A DNA stretch of 64,000 bases from Pseudomonas sp. ML96 (GTDB lineage Bacteria; Pseudomonadota; Gammaproteobacteria; Pseudomonadales; Pseudomonadaceae): the NCBI RefSeq assembly GCF_000761545.1, contig NZ_JPMY01000018.1:33163-97162 (forward strand), in the 5' to 3' direction. Under the pieces are notes generated by a model, which was not told where the DNA came from, did not search any database, and saw only the letters and a list, made by a program, of their open reading frames with translations. A program made the position numbers and the translations under genes. Positions 53,241-62,774 of the stretch are shown piece by piece (positions within the stretch are counted from its first letter, which is position 1; each line of letters begins with the position of its first letter).

Positions 53241-53939
53241 TCAGGCGACGTCGACCAGGATCACCTCGCTGTCTTCCAGCGCGGTGATGCGCACCACTTC
53301 CTCCTCGGCGACGGCCACGCCGTCGCGCTCGGCGGCCTCCACGCCATTGACCTCGATGCGGCCCTTGGCGGCCACCAGATAGCCCTTGCGCAGGCGGCCC
53401 AGCGGGTACTCGGCGCTCTGCCCGGCAGCCAGGGTGGCGGCGGCGAGGCGGGCGTCGGCGCGGATGCGCAGGGCTTCCTCATCGCTGCCGTGGCCGCTGG
53501 CCAGGATCACGAACTGACCGGCGCGTTCGCCTTTGGGGAACGGCTTGGCGCCCCAGGACGGCGCTTCGCCCTGCTGGTCCGGGATGATCCAGATCTGGAA
53601 GATCTTGGTGGTGACGTCCTCCAGGTTGTACTCGGAGTGAGCGATGCCGGTGCCGGCACTCATTACCTGGACGTCGCCGGCCTCGGTGCGGCCCTGGTTG
53701 CCCAGGTTGTCGCGGTGGGTGATGGCGCCTTCGCGGACGTAGGTGATGATCTCCATGTCGTGGTGCGGGTGCGGTGGGAAGCCGCTGCCGGCCGCGATCT
53801 CGTCGTCGTTCCACACCCGCAGGCGGCCCCAGTTGGTGCGCTGTGCGTCGTGGTACTCGGCGAAGGAGAAGTGGTGGCGGGCATTCAGCCAGCCGTGGTG
53901 GGCATGGCCGAGGGAGGCGAATGGGCGTACTTCGATCAT
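53241..53939 (-). CDS. Pirin family protein
   Basis: Bicupin protein of 232 residues, YhhW-like. The metal-binding residues are in PPHPHHDMEI and GTGIAHSEYN of the N-terminal cupin. Members show quercetin dioxygenase activity, but the physiological role in pseudomonads is unclear. It converges with rmuC, with 11 bases between the stops. Confidence 0.94.
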   Translation of the reverse strand: MIEVRPFASLGHAHHGWLNARHHFSFAEYHDAQRTNWGRLRVWNDDEIAAGSGFPPHPHHDMEIITYVREGAITHRDNLGNQGRTEAGDVQVMSAGTGIAHSEYNLEDVTTKIFQIWIIPDQQGEAPSWGAKPFPKGERAGQFVILASGHGSDEEALRIRADARLAAATLAAGQSAEYPLGRLRKGYLVAAKGRIEVNGVEAAERDGVAVAEEEVVRITALEDSEVILVDVA

Positions 53940-54061
53940 GGTGGTGACTCCGTGGCCGGTGACGCCAGATTGCGTCGCCGGGGATGGAGCGCATGATCTA
54001 TCGATGGTATCCCGATAAAAAGCGCAAAAAACCGCTACTTCCTATCGATGAAATCAATGGT

Positions 54062-57000
54062 TCACGCCAGTGGCAGGTGGCGGCTGATCAGCGCACGCAG
54101 GGCTGCCGGCTTGACCGGCTTGGCCAGGTAGTCGAGGCCGGCGGCATGCACGGCGGCGATCAGCTCCGGGCGGCCGTCGGCGCTGATCACCACGCCCGGC
54201 AAGGGCTGGCCCAGGCGTGTGCGCAGCCAGGCCATCAGCTCGGTGCCGGTGTCGCCTTCGTCCAGGTGGTAGTCGACCAGTGCCAGTTGTGGCTGCACCG
54301 CCTCGTCCAGCAGGTGTTCGCATTCCAGGCGGTTGCGTGCCGTCCACACCTGGCAGCCCCAGCGTGACAGCAGGCTGTGCATGCCGGCGAGGATGCTGTC
54401 CTCGTTGTCGATGCACAGCACCTGGGCACCGCCCAGGGTGTTGCCATTCAGTTCGCTGACCGGCGCCAGGGCCTGCGGCGCCGGGCTGCGCACCAGCGGC
54501 ACGCTGACGCTGAACACGCTGCCCTTGTTCGGCCAGGAGCGCACTTCCAGGCGATGGTTGAGCACCCGGCACAGGCCGTCGGCAATCGCCAGGCCCAGGC
54601 CCAGGCCCTTCTCGGCGCGGGTCTGGTGGCTGTCGAGGCGTTTGAACTCCTCGAAGATCACCTTGCGCTTGTCCTCGGGTATGCCGGGGCCGCGGTCCCA
54701 GACTTCCAGGCGCAGGTGATCGCCCTCGCGGCGCACGCCGAGCAGCACGTGGCCACGGGCATAGCGGAAGGCGTTGGTGAGGAAGTTCTGCAGCACCCGG
54801 CGCAGCAGTTTGGGGTCGCTGTCGATGCGCAGGCGGCTGGGCATCAGGCGGAAGTCCACGCCCTGTTCCTGGGCCAGTACCTTGAACTCGGCACCGAGGG
54901 TCTCGAACAGCTGCGCCAGGGGGAACTGGCTGCGTTCGGGGGTGATGCGTCCGCTCTCCAGGCGCGAGATATCCAGCAGGTCGGCGATCAGGTCTTCGGC
55001 CGAGCGCAGCGAACTGTCCAGGTGGCGCACCAGCTCCTGGGCTTCCTGCGGCAGGGCGTCCTGCTGGTGGGCGAGGGAGGCGGAGAACAGCCGCGCGGCG
55101 TTGAGTGGCTGCATCAGGTCGTGGCTGACCGCGGCGAGGAAGCGGGTCTTCGACTGGTTGGCGTTTTCCGCGGTGCCCTTGGCCTCGCCGAGGGCCTGGT
55201 TGAGCTGCGACAGCTCGCGGGTACGTTCCTCGACGCGCTGCTCCAGGCCCTCGTTGGCCTCCAGCAGGTCCTTTTCCGCCTGGCGGAAGGCGGTGATGTC
55301 GGTGAAGCTCATGACGAAGCCGCCGCCGGGCATGGGGTTGCCGATCAGCTCGATGACCCGGCCGTTGGGGAACAGGCGCTCGGAGGTGTGCGCCTTGCCC
55401 TGGCGCATCCAGTACAGGCGCTTGGTCACGTGTTCTTCCACATCGCCCGGGCCGCACAGGCCGCGCTCGGCGTTGTAGCGGATGATGTCGGCAATCGGCC
55501 GGCCGACGCCGATCAGCCCCTCGGGGTACTCGAACAGTTCCAGGTAGCGGCGGTTCCAGGCCACCAGGCGCAGGTTCTGGTCGACCACGCTGATGCCCTG
55601 GGTGATGTTCTCGATCGCGCCCTGCAGCAGGGCACGGTTGAACTCCAGCACCTCGGAAGCTTCGTCGACGATACGCACCACGTCCTCGACCTGCATGTCG
55701 CGGCCTTCGATGGCCGCGCGCACCACGGCGCGGGTCGAGGAGGCGCCGAGCACGCCGGCGAGCAGGCGTTCGGTGTGGGCGATCCAGTCGCTGTCGGCGT
55801 TCTGGCTGGGGTTGAAGGGCTTGTCCTGCTGGTAGGAGAAGCGCACGAAGCTCTGCCGCGCACGCTCCTCGCCGACGAAGCGTGCGGCCAGGGCCATCAG
55901 GTCGGCTACCTGCACCGCCAGCAGGTTGCGCCCGCTGGACTTGGCGCCGGTGTCCAGGCCGATGAAGCGCCCGGCCTGCCAGTGCTCGGAGACCCGGGTA
56001 CGCGAGAGCCAGGAGACCAGGCCGAACAGCAGCCAGTTGCCGGTCAGCGACAGCAGCACGCCACGGGTCAGCGGGTCGATCTCGATGCCGACCGGGTAAT
56101 AGAGCAGCTCCGGCAGCAGCGGGAAGTTGTCCAGCGACCAGCGCAGGCCGCCGGCCACCAGCGGCAGCACCAGGGTGTAGAACCACAGCGCGCAGCCAGC
56201 GGCCAGGCCGGCGAACACGCCGCGGCGGTTGGCCTGCTTCCATACCAGAGCGCCGAACATGGCTGGCGCCAGCTGGCCGATGGCGGCGAACGACAGCTGG
56301 CCGATGGTGGCCAGGCTGGCGTTGGTGCCGAGCAGGCGGTAGCAGACGTAGGCCAGCAGCAGGATCACCACGATGCTGACGCGCCGCGCGCTGAGCATCC
56401 AGTGGCGGAAGGCCTCGAACGGCCGCTCGGCGCTCTGCCGGCGCAGCAGGGCCGGCAGCAGCATGTCGTTGGAGACCATGGTCGACAGCGCCACGGCCTC
56501 GACGATCACCATGCCGGTTGCCGCCGAAGCACCGCCGATAAAGGCCAGCAGGGCCAGCGCGGGGTGCGCCTCGGCCAGCGGCAGGTTGATCACGAAGGAG
56601 TCCGGCTGCACGCCGGCCGGCAGCAGCAACTGGCCGGCCAGGGCGATGGGCACCACGAACAGCGCGGCCAGCAGCAGGTAGATGGGGAACACCCAGCGCG
56701 CTTGGCGCAGGTCCTTGGCCTCGATGTTCTCCACCACGGCGACATGGAACTGGCGCGGCAGGCAGATGATCGCGGTCATCGCCAGGCCGGTCTGTACCAG
56801 CATGGCCGGCCAGCTCACGGTCTGCGACCAGAAGTCTTCCAGGGCCGGAGCATGGCTGGCGCGCTGGAACAGGTCGCCGAAGCCATTGAACAGCCCCCAG
56901 GTGACGAAGGCGCCGACGGCGAGGAAGGCCAGCAGCTTGACCAGCGATTCGAAGGCGATGGCCAGCACCATGCCGCGGTGGTGCTCGGTGACGTCCAGGC

Positions 57001-57532
57001 TGCGGGTGCCGAACAGCACGGTGAACAGGGCCAGTACCAGCGACACGATCAGCGCCGTGTCCTGGCCGCGGGTGGGGCTTGGCGTTGTGCCGACCAGCAG
57101 GTTGACGCCGAGCACGATGCCCTTGAGCTGCAGGGCGATGTACGGCAGCACGCCGACCAGGCAGATCAGCGCCACCACCACGGCCAGGCTCTGTGATTTG
57201 CCGTAGCGCGCGGCGATGAAGTCGGCGATGGAGGTGATGTTCTCCTGCTTGCTGATCGCCACCATCTTCTCGACCACCCAGGGGGCGAACAGCAGGACGA
57301 TGATCGGCCCCAGGTAGATGGGCAGGAACGACCACAGCTCGCCGGCGGCCTGGCCGACCGCGCCGAAGAAGGTCCAGCTGGTGCAGTACACCGCCAGCGA
57401 CAGGCTATAGACCCAGGCGCGTGTGCGCGGCCGCAGCGGCGTGCGCCGGCGGTCGCCATAGAAGGCGATGGCGAACAGGATGGTCATGTAGACCAGGGCG
57501 ACGAAGGCGATCAGTCCGCCGGACAACGACAT
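54062..57532 (-). CDS. Hybrid histidine kinase with sodium/solute symporter domain
   Basis: Protein of 1156 residues. Residues 1-500 form a 12-13-helix SSF/SLC5 domain as in CbrA, followed by a PAS domain (about 610-740), a coiled coil, a HisKA domain with the phospho-acceptor in AVSHDLMQPLNAARL near 800, a HATPase domain (NFLTNAFRYA, DRGPGIPED, GLGLGLAIADGL) and a receiver domain with the acceptor Asp in LALVDYHLDEGD near 1085. It starts at the ATG at 57532; the frame runs much further upstream but is antisense to the GNAT gene. It senses or transports an unknown solute and relays phosphate to a partner elsewhere. Confidence 0.93.
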   Translation of the reverse strand: MSLSGGLIAFVALVYMTILFAIAFYGDRRRTPLRPRTRAWVYSLSLAVYCTSWTFFGAVGQAAGELWSFLPIYLGPIIVLLFAPWVVEKMVAISKQENITSIADFIAARYGKSQSLAVVVALICLVGVLPYIALQLKGIVLGVNLLVGTTPSPTRGQDTALIVSLVLALFTVLFGTRSLDVTEHHRGMVLAIAFESLVKLLAFLAVGAFVTWGLFNGFGDLFQRASHAPALEDFWSQTVSWPAMLVQTGLAMTAIICLPRQFHVAVVENIEAKDLRQARWVFPIYLLLAALFVVPIALAGQLLLPAGVQPDSFVINLPLAEAHPALALLAFIGGASAATGMVIVEAVALSTMVSNDMLLPALLRRQSAERPFEAFRHWMLSARRVSIVVILLLAYVCYRLLGTNASLATIGQLSFAAIGQLAPAMFGALVWKQANRRGVFAGLAAGCALWFYTLVLPLVAGGLRWSLDNFPLLPELLYYPVGIEIDPLTRGVLLSLTGNWLLFGLVSWLSRTRVSEHWQAGRFIGLDTGAKSSGRNLLAVQVADLMALAARFVGEERARQSFVRFSYQQDKPFNPSQNADSDWIAHTERLLAGVLGASSTRAVVRAAIEGRDMQVEDVVRIVDEASEVLEFNRALLQGAIENITQGISVVDQNLRLVAWNRRYLELFEYPEGLIGVGRPIADIIRYNAERGLCGPGDVEEHVTKRLYWMRQGKAHTSERLFPNGRVIELIGNPMPGGGFVMSFTDITAFRQAEKDLLEANEGLEQRVEERTRELSQLNQALGEAKGTAENANQSKTRFLAAVSHDLMQPLNAARLFSASLAHQQDALPQEAQELVRHLDSSLRSAEDLIADLLDISRLESGRITPERSQFPLAQLFETLGAEFKVLAQEQGVDFRLMPSRLRIDSDPKLLRRVLQNFLTNAFRYARGHVLLGVRREGDHLRLEVWDRGPGIPEDKRKVIFEEFKRLDSHQTRAEKGLGLGLAIADGLCRVLNHRLEVRSWPNKGSVFSVSVPLVRSPAPQALAPVSELNGNTLGGAQVLCIDNEDSILAGMHSLLSRWGCQVWTARNRLECEHLLDEAVQPQLALVDYHLDEGDTGTELMAWLRTRLGQPLPGVVISADGRPELIAAVHAAGLDYLAKPVKPAALRALISRHLPLA

Positions 57533-57697
57533 GCGAGCTCCGCAATCAGGTGCATGGCAAACGGGCCATGGGATTATGCTTCTAGTCTCGCACGCAGAGT
57601 GCCACTCGTCAGGCAGACCAAGGTCGCAAGTCGCTTGAGTGGCGTGGGCACCCCTGATAGCGTGGCCGCCCGTTGTCGCTTTACCGGAGTTCGCGTC

Positions 57698-58267
57698 ATG
57701 TTCCAGCCTTTGCCCATCACCTTGCAGCGCGGCGCGCTGCGCCTCGAACCGCTGGTCGAGGAGGATATTCCGGGGCTGCTGGAACTGGCCGAGGCCAACC
57801 GCGAATCCCAGCAGTACATGAGCGGCACCCAGCGCCCGGACTGGTATCGCGGCGCCCTGGCCGACCACCGCGAGGGCAGGGCGGTGGTGTTCGTCATTCG
57901 CCTGGCCGGCCAGCTGGTCGGCACCACCCGTTTCTTCGACTTCATCCCCGGCCTGCCGGCCGCCGAGATCGGCTACACCTGGCTCGACGCCCGCCAGCAC
58001 GGCACCGGGCTGAACAGCATGATCAAGTACCTGCTGCTGCGTCACTCCTTCGAGGAGTGGCAGCTGGTGCGCGTGCAGCTGAAGACTGCTGCCAGCAACC
58101 AGCGCTCGCAGCAGGCCATCGCCAAGCTCGGTGCCCAGCGCGAAGGCGTGCTGCGCAACCACCGGCGACTGGCCGACGGTCGCCTCGATGACACCGTGAT
58201 GTTCAGCATCACCGACCGCGAGTGGCCGCAGGTGAAGGCTGAGCTGGAGGCGCGCTTCGGCGCGTGA
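57698..58267 (+). CDS. GNAT family N-acetyltransferase
   Basis: Acetyltransferase of 189 residues of the RimJ/RimL-like type. LVGTTRFFDFIPG, EIGYTWLDARQHGTGLN for the acetyl-CoA site and a C-terminal LGAQREGVLRNHRRLADGR are typical. GGAG is nine bases before the ATG at 57698. Its end overlaps the GTG start of the AraC-type gene. The acceptor is unknown. Confidence 0.92.
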   Translation: MFQPLPITLQRGALRLEPLVEEDIPGLLELAEANRESQQYMSGTQRPDWYRGALADHREGRAVVFVIRLAGQLVGTTRFFDFIPGLPAAEIGYTWLDARQHGTGLNSMIKYLLLRHSFEEWQLVRVQLKTAASNQRSQQAIAKLGAQREGVLRNHRRLADGRLDDTVMFSITDREWPQVKAELEARFGA

Positions 58268-59118
58268 CGGCAATGGCCGGCGGCGAGCGGACACGCTTCT
58301 GGGAGAGCCCGGCGCTGAGCGGCGTCGAGCTGCTGCACGCGCGCTATATAGAGCAGCGTTTCTCGCCACATGTGCATGAGGGTTTCGTCTTCACTGTGAT
58401 CGAGGGCGGCGCGCAGCGCTTTCGTCATCGCGGCAGCGACCACCTGGCGCCGCTCGGCAGCATGGTGCTGATCAACCCGGACGAGGTGCATACCGGCTCC
58501 AAGGCCCACGATGAGGGCTGGTGGTACCGCGGCTTCTACCCGGCGCCGGCGCAGGTCGACGGCGTGCTCGCCGAGCTGGGCCTGAATGCCGGCGGCATGC
58601 CCTCGTTCGGCGTCAGCGTGTTGCAGGACGTGGAGCTACATCGCGCCTTCGGCCAGCTGCACCGCCTGCTCGATAGCGAGGCCAGCGCTTTGCAGCAACA
58701 GACTGCCTGGCGCGAGACGCTGTTGATGTTGTTCCAGCGTCACGCCAAGGTGCCGCAGGCGCCAAGTGCCGGGCGCGAGCCGCAGGCCGTGGCCCTGGCC
58801 AAGGACCTGCTGGCCTCCAGCCTGGCCGAGCCGCCGTCGCTGGAGGAACTGGCGATGCTGGTCAATCTCTCGCCGTTCCACTTCGCCCGGGTGTTCCGTC
58901 GCGCCACCGGCCTGCCGCCGCACGCCTGGCTCAAGCAGCGCCGCCTGGAGCAGGCGCGCGCGCTGCTGCGCGAGGGCTGTGCGCCGCTCAATGTGGCGCT
59001 GCAGCTGGGCTTCGCCGACCAGAGCCACCTCGGTCGCCAGTTCAAGCAGGCCTACGGTGTGGCGCCGGGCGAATACCGCAGTGCCTGCGCAAGATCGTTC
59101 AAGACCTCCGCGCACTGA
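58264..59118 (+). CDS. AraC-family transcriptional regulator
   Basis: Regulator of 284 residues. An N-terminal cupin-like sensor (HVHEGFVFTVIEGGAQRFRH, LINPDEVHTG) precedes two C-terminal helix-turn-helix motifs (LEELAMLVNLSPFHFARVFR and VALQLGFADQSHLGRQFK). The GTG at 58264 overlaps the GNAT stop as GTGA; the ATG three codons later is possible. It directly precedes azlCD and probably controls it. Confidence 0.93.
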   Translation: MTAMAGGERTRFWESPALSGVELLHARYIEQRFSPHVHEGFVFTVIEGGAQRFRHRGSDHLAPLGSMVLINPDEVHTGSKAHDEGWWYRGFYPAPAQVDGVLAELGLNAGGMPSFGVSVLQDVELHRAFGQLHRLLDSEASALQQQTAWRETLLMLFQRHAKVPQAPSAGREPQAVALAKDLLASSLAEPPSLEELAMLVNLSPFHFARVFRRATGLPPHAWLKQRRLEQARALLREGCAPLNVALQLGFADQSHLGRQFKQAYGVAPGEYRSACARSFKTSAH

Positions 59119-59149
59119 TCGACTAGCCTCCTGCGCTCTAGGAGGTCCC

Positions 59150-59860
59150 ATGTCCCGTCAACACGAGTTTTTCCAAGGCCTGCGCGACATGCTGCCGATG
59201 CTGCTGGGCGCCATGCCGTTCGGCATCATCTATGGCAGCCTGGCCGGCGCCGCCGGCCTCACGCCCTGGCAGACCATCGGCATGTCGGTGCTGGTGTTTG
59301 CCGGCTCGGCGCAGTTCATCGCCATCAGCCTGCTCGGCGGCGGCGCGACCCTGGCCGTGGTCTGGCTGACCACTCTGGTGGTCAACCTGCGCCACGCCCT
59401 GTACAGCGCCACGCTGCAGCCCTTCGTTCGTCACCTGCCCAAGCGCTGGCGCGTACCGCTGGCGTTCTGGCTGACCGACGAGGCCTTCGCCGTGGTCCAG
59501 CACCGCTATGCCGAGACGGACGCCTCGCCGCACAAGCACTGGTATTTCCTCGGCGCCGGCCTGGCCATGTACAGCAACTGGCTGGCCTGCACCCTGATCG
59601 GCCTGGTGTTCGGCCAGGCGGTGCCCAACATCGCTGCCTGGGGCCTGGACTTCGCCATGCTCGCCACCTTCATCGGCATCGTCGTGCCCATGCTGCGCAA
59701 TCGCCCGCAGGTGGCGGCAGCGCTGGTCGCAGCCGGGGTGGCCGTGGCCTGCCATGGGCTGCCCTACAAACTCGGCCTGATGGCCGCGGCCTTCGCCGGC
59801 ATCGTCGTCGGCGTGGTGCTGGAACGTCGCTACCGCCTGCTGCAGGACGAGGTGTTCTGA
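59150..59860 (+). CDS. azlC: AzlC-type branched-chain amino acid exporter, large subunit
   Basis: Inner-membrane protein of 236 residues with about seven helices. MPFGIIYGSLAGAAGLTPWQ and VFAGSAQFIAISLL are typical. AGGAGGT stands before the ATG at 59150. It works with AzlD, whose gene overlaps its stop, to export branched-chain amino acids. Confidence 0.94.
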   Translation: MSRQHEFFQGLRDMLPMLLGAMPFGIIYGSLAGAAGLTPWQTIGMSVLVFAGSAQFIAISLLGGGATLAVVWLTTLVVNLRHALYSATLQPFVRHLPKRWRVPLAFWLTDEAFAVVQHRYAETDASPHKHWYFLGAGLAMYSNWLACTLIGLVFGQAVPNIAAWGLDFAMLATFIGIVVPMLRNRPQVAAALVAAGVAVACHGLPYKLGLMAAAFAGIVVGVVLERRYRLLQDEVF

Positions 59861-60189
59861 TGGAAAACTGGATCCTGATTCTCGGCATGCTGGCGATCAC
59901 CTTCGCCACCCGCTACAGCCTGTTTGCCTTCCCCGATCTGCGTTTCCCGCCGCTGGTGCGCCAGGGCCTGCACTACGTGCCCACCGCGGTGCTCACCGCC
60001 ATCGTGGTGCCCGGCATGCTGCTGCCGGACGGCAAGACCTGGGCGCTGAGCCTGGACAACGCCTACCTGCTGGCGGGGCTGATCACCATCGTCATTGCCG
60101 CAGCAACCCGCCACCTGCTGGCGACCATCGGCGGCGGCCTGTTGGTGTTCTTCCTGCTGCGCTGGTGGCTGGGGCAGCTGCCAATCTAG
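59860..60189 (+). CDS. azlD: AzlD-type branched-chain amino acid exporter, small subunit
   Basis: Membrane protein of 109 residues with four helices; TFATRYSLFAFPDLRFPPLV is the family motif. Its ATG overlaps the azlC stop as TGATG. It completes the AzlCD exporter. Confidence 0.94.
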   Translation: MENWILILGMLAITFATRYSLFAFPDLRFPPLVRQGLHYVPTAVLTAIVVPGMLLPDGKTWALSLDNAYLLAGLITIVIAAATRHLLATIGGGLLVFFLLRWWLGQLPI

Positions 60190-60298
60190 GGATTTCTTCC
60201 GGGCGAGTACGCGAAAGCCACACGCGAGTGTGGCTTTGCCTGGGGCGAATGCTGTCCAATGCAGGACGGCCGTTCGGCCTCAGACAGGTACAAGGACG

Positions 60299-62170
60299 AT
60301 GACCCAGAATTCGCAATTCGCCCTGCTCGGCACCCGGCGCTTCCTGCCGTTCTTCATCACTCAGTTGCTCGGCGCGTTCAACGACAACATCTTCAAGCAG
60401 TCGCTGATCCTCGCCATCCTCTTCAAGCTCAGCGTCAGCGCCGACCGCGATCTGCTGGTCAACCTCTGCGCGCTGCTGTTCATCCTGCCGTTCTTCCTGT
60501 TCTCCGCCCTTGGCGGCCAGTTCGGCGAGAAGTTCGCCAAGGACTCTCTGATCCGCGCGATCAAGCTGGCCGAGGTGGCGATCATGGCGGTCGGCGCCGC
60601 CGGCTTCCTGTTCGACAACCTCTACCTGATGCTGGCGGCGCTGTTCGCCATGGGCACCCACTCGGCGCTGTTCGGCCCGGTGAAGTACTCGATCCTGCCG
60701 GTGGCCCTGCGCGAGGAGGAACTGGTGGGCGGCAACGCCCTGGTGGAGATGGGTACCTTCCTGGCCATCCTTGCCGGCACCATCGGTGCCGGTCTGCTGA
60801 TGTCCGGCGAGGGCTACCGCATGCTGGTGGGCATCGCCATCGTCGCCACCGCCGCGCTCGGCTATCTGTCCAGCCGCAGCATTCCGCACTTCGCCGCGGC
60901 ACTGCCGCAACTGCAGCTGGACTGGAACATCTTCCGCCAGTCCTGGCAGATCATGCGTCTGGGCCTCGGCCAGCGTCCGGCGGTGTCGCGCTCGCTGATC
61001 GGCAGCTCCTGGTTCTGGTTCCTCGGCGCGGTGTACCTGACGCAGATCCCGGCCTTCGCCAAGACCCTGCTGCACGGCGATGAGAGCGTGGTGACGCTGA
61101 TCCTCACCGTGTTCTCGGTGGGTATTGCGCTGGGCTCGATGCTTTGCGAGCGCATGAGCGGGCACAAGGTGGAGATCGGCCTGGTGCCGTTCGGCTCGTT
61201 CGGCTTGTCGCTGTTCGGCATCCTGTTGTGGGCTGCCTCCAGCAGCTTCCCGCAGGCGGCTGCGGCGCACGACTGGCTGGGCCTGCTGGCCATGGGCGAG
61301 GCCTGGTGGGTGCTACTGTCGATCCTCGGTCTGGGCGTGTTCGGCGGCTTCTACATCGTGCCGCTGTATGCGCTGATCCAGTCGCGTACCGAGGAGCACG
61401 AGCGGGCGCGGGTGATCGCCGCCAACAACATCCTCAACGCGCTGTTCATGGTGGCGGCGGCGGTGGTGTCGATCCTCTTCCTCAGCGTGGCCAAGCTGAG
61501 CATCCCGCAGCTGTTCCTGGCCATCTCGCTGATGAACATCGCGGTGAACCTGTACATCTTCAAGATCGTCCCCGAGTTCACCATGCGCTTCCTCATCTGG
61601 ATGCTCAGCCACTCGATGTACCGGGTGCAACATCAGAACCTGCAGGTGATCCCGGAGGAGGGCGCGGCGGTGCTGGTGTGCAACCACGTGTCCTTCGTCG
61701 ACGCGCTGCTGATCGGCGGCGCTGTACGTCGGCCGGTGCGCTTCGTCATGTACTACAAGATCTACAACCTGCCGGTGCTCAACTTCATCTTCCGCACCGC
61801 CGGCACTGTGCCCATCGCCGGGCGCAACGAAGACCCGGAAGTGTTCGAGCGCGCCTTCGCGCGTATCGCCCAGTACCTGGCCGAGGGCGAGGTGGTGTGC
61901 ATCTTCCCCGAGGGCAAGCTGACCACCAGTGGCGACATCGATGAGTTCAAGGCCGGGGTCGAGCGTATCCTCGCCGCCAACCCGGTGCCGGTGATTCCCA
62001 TGGCGTTGCAGGGGCTGTGGGGCAGCTTCTTCAGCCGTGCGCCACACAAGGGCCTGTTCAAGCGCTTCTGGTCGAGGGTCAACCTGGTGGCCGGCACCGC
62101 GTTGCCGGCAGACACCGGGCGCCTGGTGCTGCAGGAGCAGGTGACGCTGCTGCGTGGCGACCAGCGCTAA
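60299..62170 (+). CDS. MFS transporter fused to 1-acylglycerol-3-phosphate acyltransferase (PlsC)
   Basis: Protein of 623 residues. The first 410 residues form a 12-helix MFS domain of the LplT type (FFITQLLGAFNDNIFKQSL). The C-terminal part is a PlsC acyltransferase with NHVSFVD (HX4D) near residue 460 and FPEGKLTTSG near 535. The AMP-ligase domain found in some relatives is absent. It probably flips lysophospholipid inward and reacylates it. GGA is four bases before the ATG at 60299. Confidence 0.92.
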   Translation: MTQNSQFALLGTRRFLPFFITQLLGAFNDNIFKQSLILAILFKLSVSADRDLLVNLCALLFILPFFLFSALGGQFGEKFAKDSLIRAIKLAEVAIMAVGAAGFLFDNLYLMLAALFAMGTHSALFGPVKYSILPVALREEELVGGNALVEMGTFLAILAGTIGAGLLMSGEGYRMLVGIAIVATAALGYLSSRSIPHFAAALPQLQLDWNIFRQSWQIMRLGLGQRPAVSRSLIGSSWFWFLGAVYLTQIPAFAKTLLHGDESVVTLILTVFSVGIALGSMLCERMSGHKVEIGLVPFGSFGLSLFGILLWAASSSFPQAAAAHDWLGLLAMGEAWWVLLSILGLGVFGGFYIVPLYALIQSRTEEHERARVIAANNILNALFMVAAAVVSILFLSVAKLSIPQLFLAISLMNIAVNLYIFKIVPEFTMRFLIWMLSHSMYRVQHQNLQVIPEEGAAVLVCNHVSFVDALLIGGAVRRPVRFVMYYKIYNLPVLNFIFRTAGTVPIAGRNEDPEVFERAFARIAQYLAEGEVVCIFPEGKLTTSGDIDEFKAGVERILAANPVPVIPMALQGLWGSFFSRAPHKGLFKRFWSRVNLVAGTALPADTGRLVLQEQVTLLRGDQR

Positions 62171-62182
62171 GCCGCATAGCAA

Positions 62183-62211
62183 CAAAAAGCCCGCCGATTG
62201 GCGGGCTTTTT
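62183..62211 (+). terminator. Terminator after the MFS/PlsC gene
   Basis: AAAAAGCCCGCC, four bases, GGCGGGCTTTTT: a strong stem flanked by A and T runs, so it may act in both directions. Confidence 0.92.
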
Positions 62212-62257
62212 CATGGCGCACATCCCTGTGCGTCACCCTTCGGGCAGCTTCGCTGTG

Positions 62258-62283
62258 AAAAACGGCTGTCCTGCCGTTTTTTC
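62258..62283. terminator. Second bidirectional terminator, before the end of gdx
   Basis: AAAAACGGC and GCCGTTTTTT with a 6-base loop. It lies 13 bases after the stop of the minus-strand gdx gene and serves it. Confidence 0.88.
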
Positions 62284-62295
62284 ATGGGCGCAGGT

Positions 62296-62610
62296 TCAGT
62301 GGCTGAGCTTGAGGCCGACCAGCCCGGCGACGATCAGACCGACACTGAGCAGGCGCACCAGGGCCATGGATTCGCCGAACAGGAAGATCCCGGCGATCAC
62401 CGTGCCGACCGCGCCGACGCCGGTCCAGATCGCATAGGCGGTGCCCAGCGGCAGCTCCTTCATGGCCAGGCCGAGCAGGCCGATGCTGACGATCATGGCG
62501 CCGACAGTGAGCAGGGTGGGGATGGGGCGGGTGAAACCGTCGGTGTACTTGAGGCCGACGGCCCAGCAGACCTCGAACAGGCCGGCGAACAACAGAATGA
62601 TCCAGGACAT
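62296..62610 (-). CDS. gdx: Guanidinium exporter, SMR family (Gdx, formerly SugE)
   Basis: Four-helix small multidrug resistance protein of 104 residues. [20 protein letters not shown] contains the essential Glu13 and the WAVGLK motif of the SugE/Gdx branch rather than EmrE. Gdx dimers export guanidinium in exchange for protons. The call is secured by a guanidine-II riboswitch directly upstream. AAGGAG is eight bases before the ATG. Confidence 0.95.
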   Translation of the reverse strand: MSWIILLFAGLFEVCWAVGLKYTDGFTRPIPTLLTVGAMIVSIGLLGLAMKELPLGTAYAIWTGVGAVGTVIAGIFLFGESMALVRLLSVGLIVAGLVGLKLSH

Positions 62611-62635
62611 GGGATGGCTCCTTACTACTGATGAG

Positions 62636-62684
62636 CGGGCCGTCCCGGGTGATCACTCGGATGGAGCGGCGAGGTCGTCCTCGC
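62636..62684 (-). ncRNA. Guanidine-II riboswitch (mini-ykkC)
   Basis: On the minus strand two short hairpins follow each other: GCGAGG-ACGA-CCTCGC (62669-62684) and CGGG-ACGG-CCCG (62636-62647). Both have the ACGR loop that defines the class and pair loop to loop on binding guanidine. The second hairpin ends 25 bases from the gdx start and next to its ribosome-binding site, so translation is the likely target. Confidence 0.9.
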
Positions 62685-62774
62685 GTTGTGCAGTATTTTG
62701 CACAAGGCTCTGCACGGGGCAAGTCCGAGGGGACGAACGAGCCCGGGCAAAGGTTACCAGACTTGTCTTGTTGG

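Noticed and set aside
54377..57196. 939-codon plus-strand open frame
   Set aside because: Antisense shadow of the hybrid kinase; no domain pattern, and its composition is that of reversed GC-rich codons.
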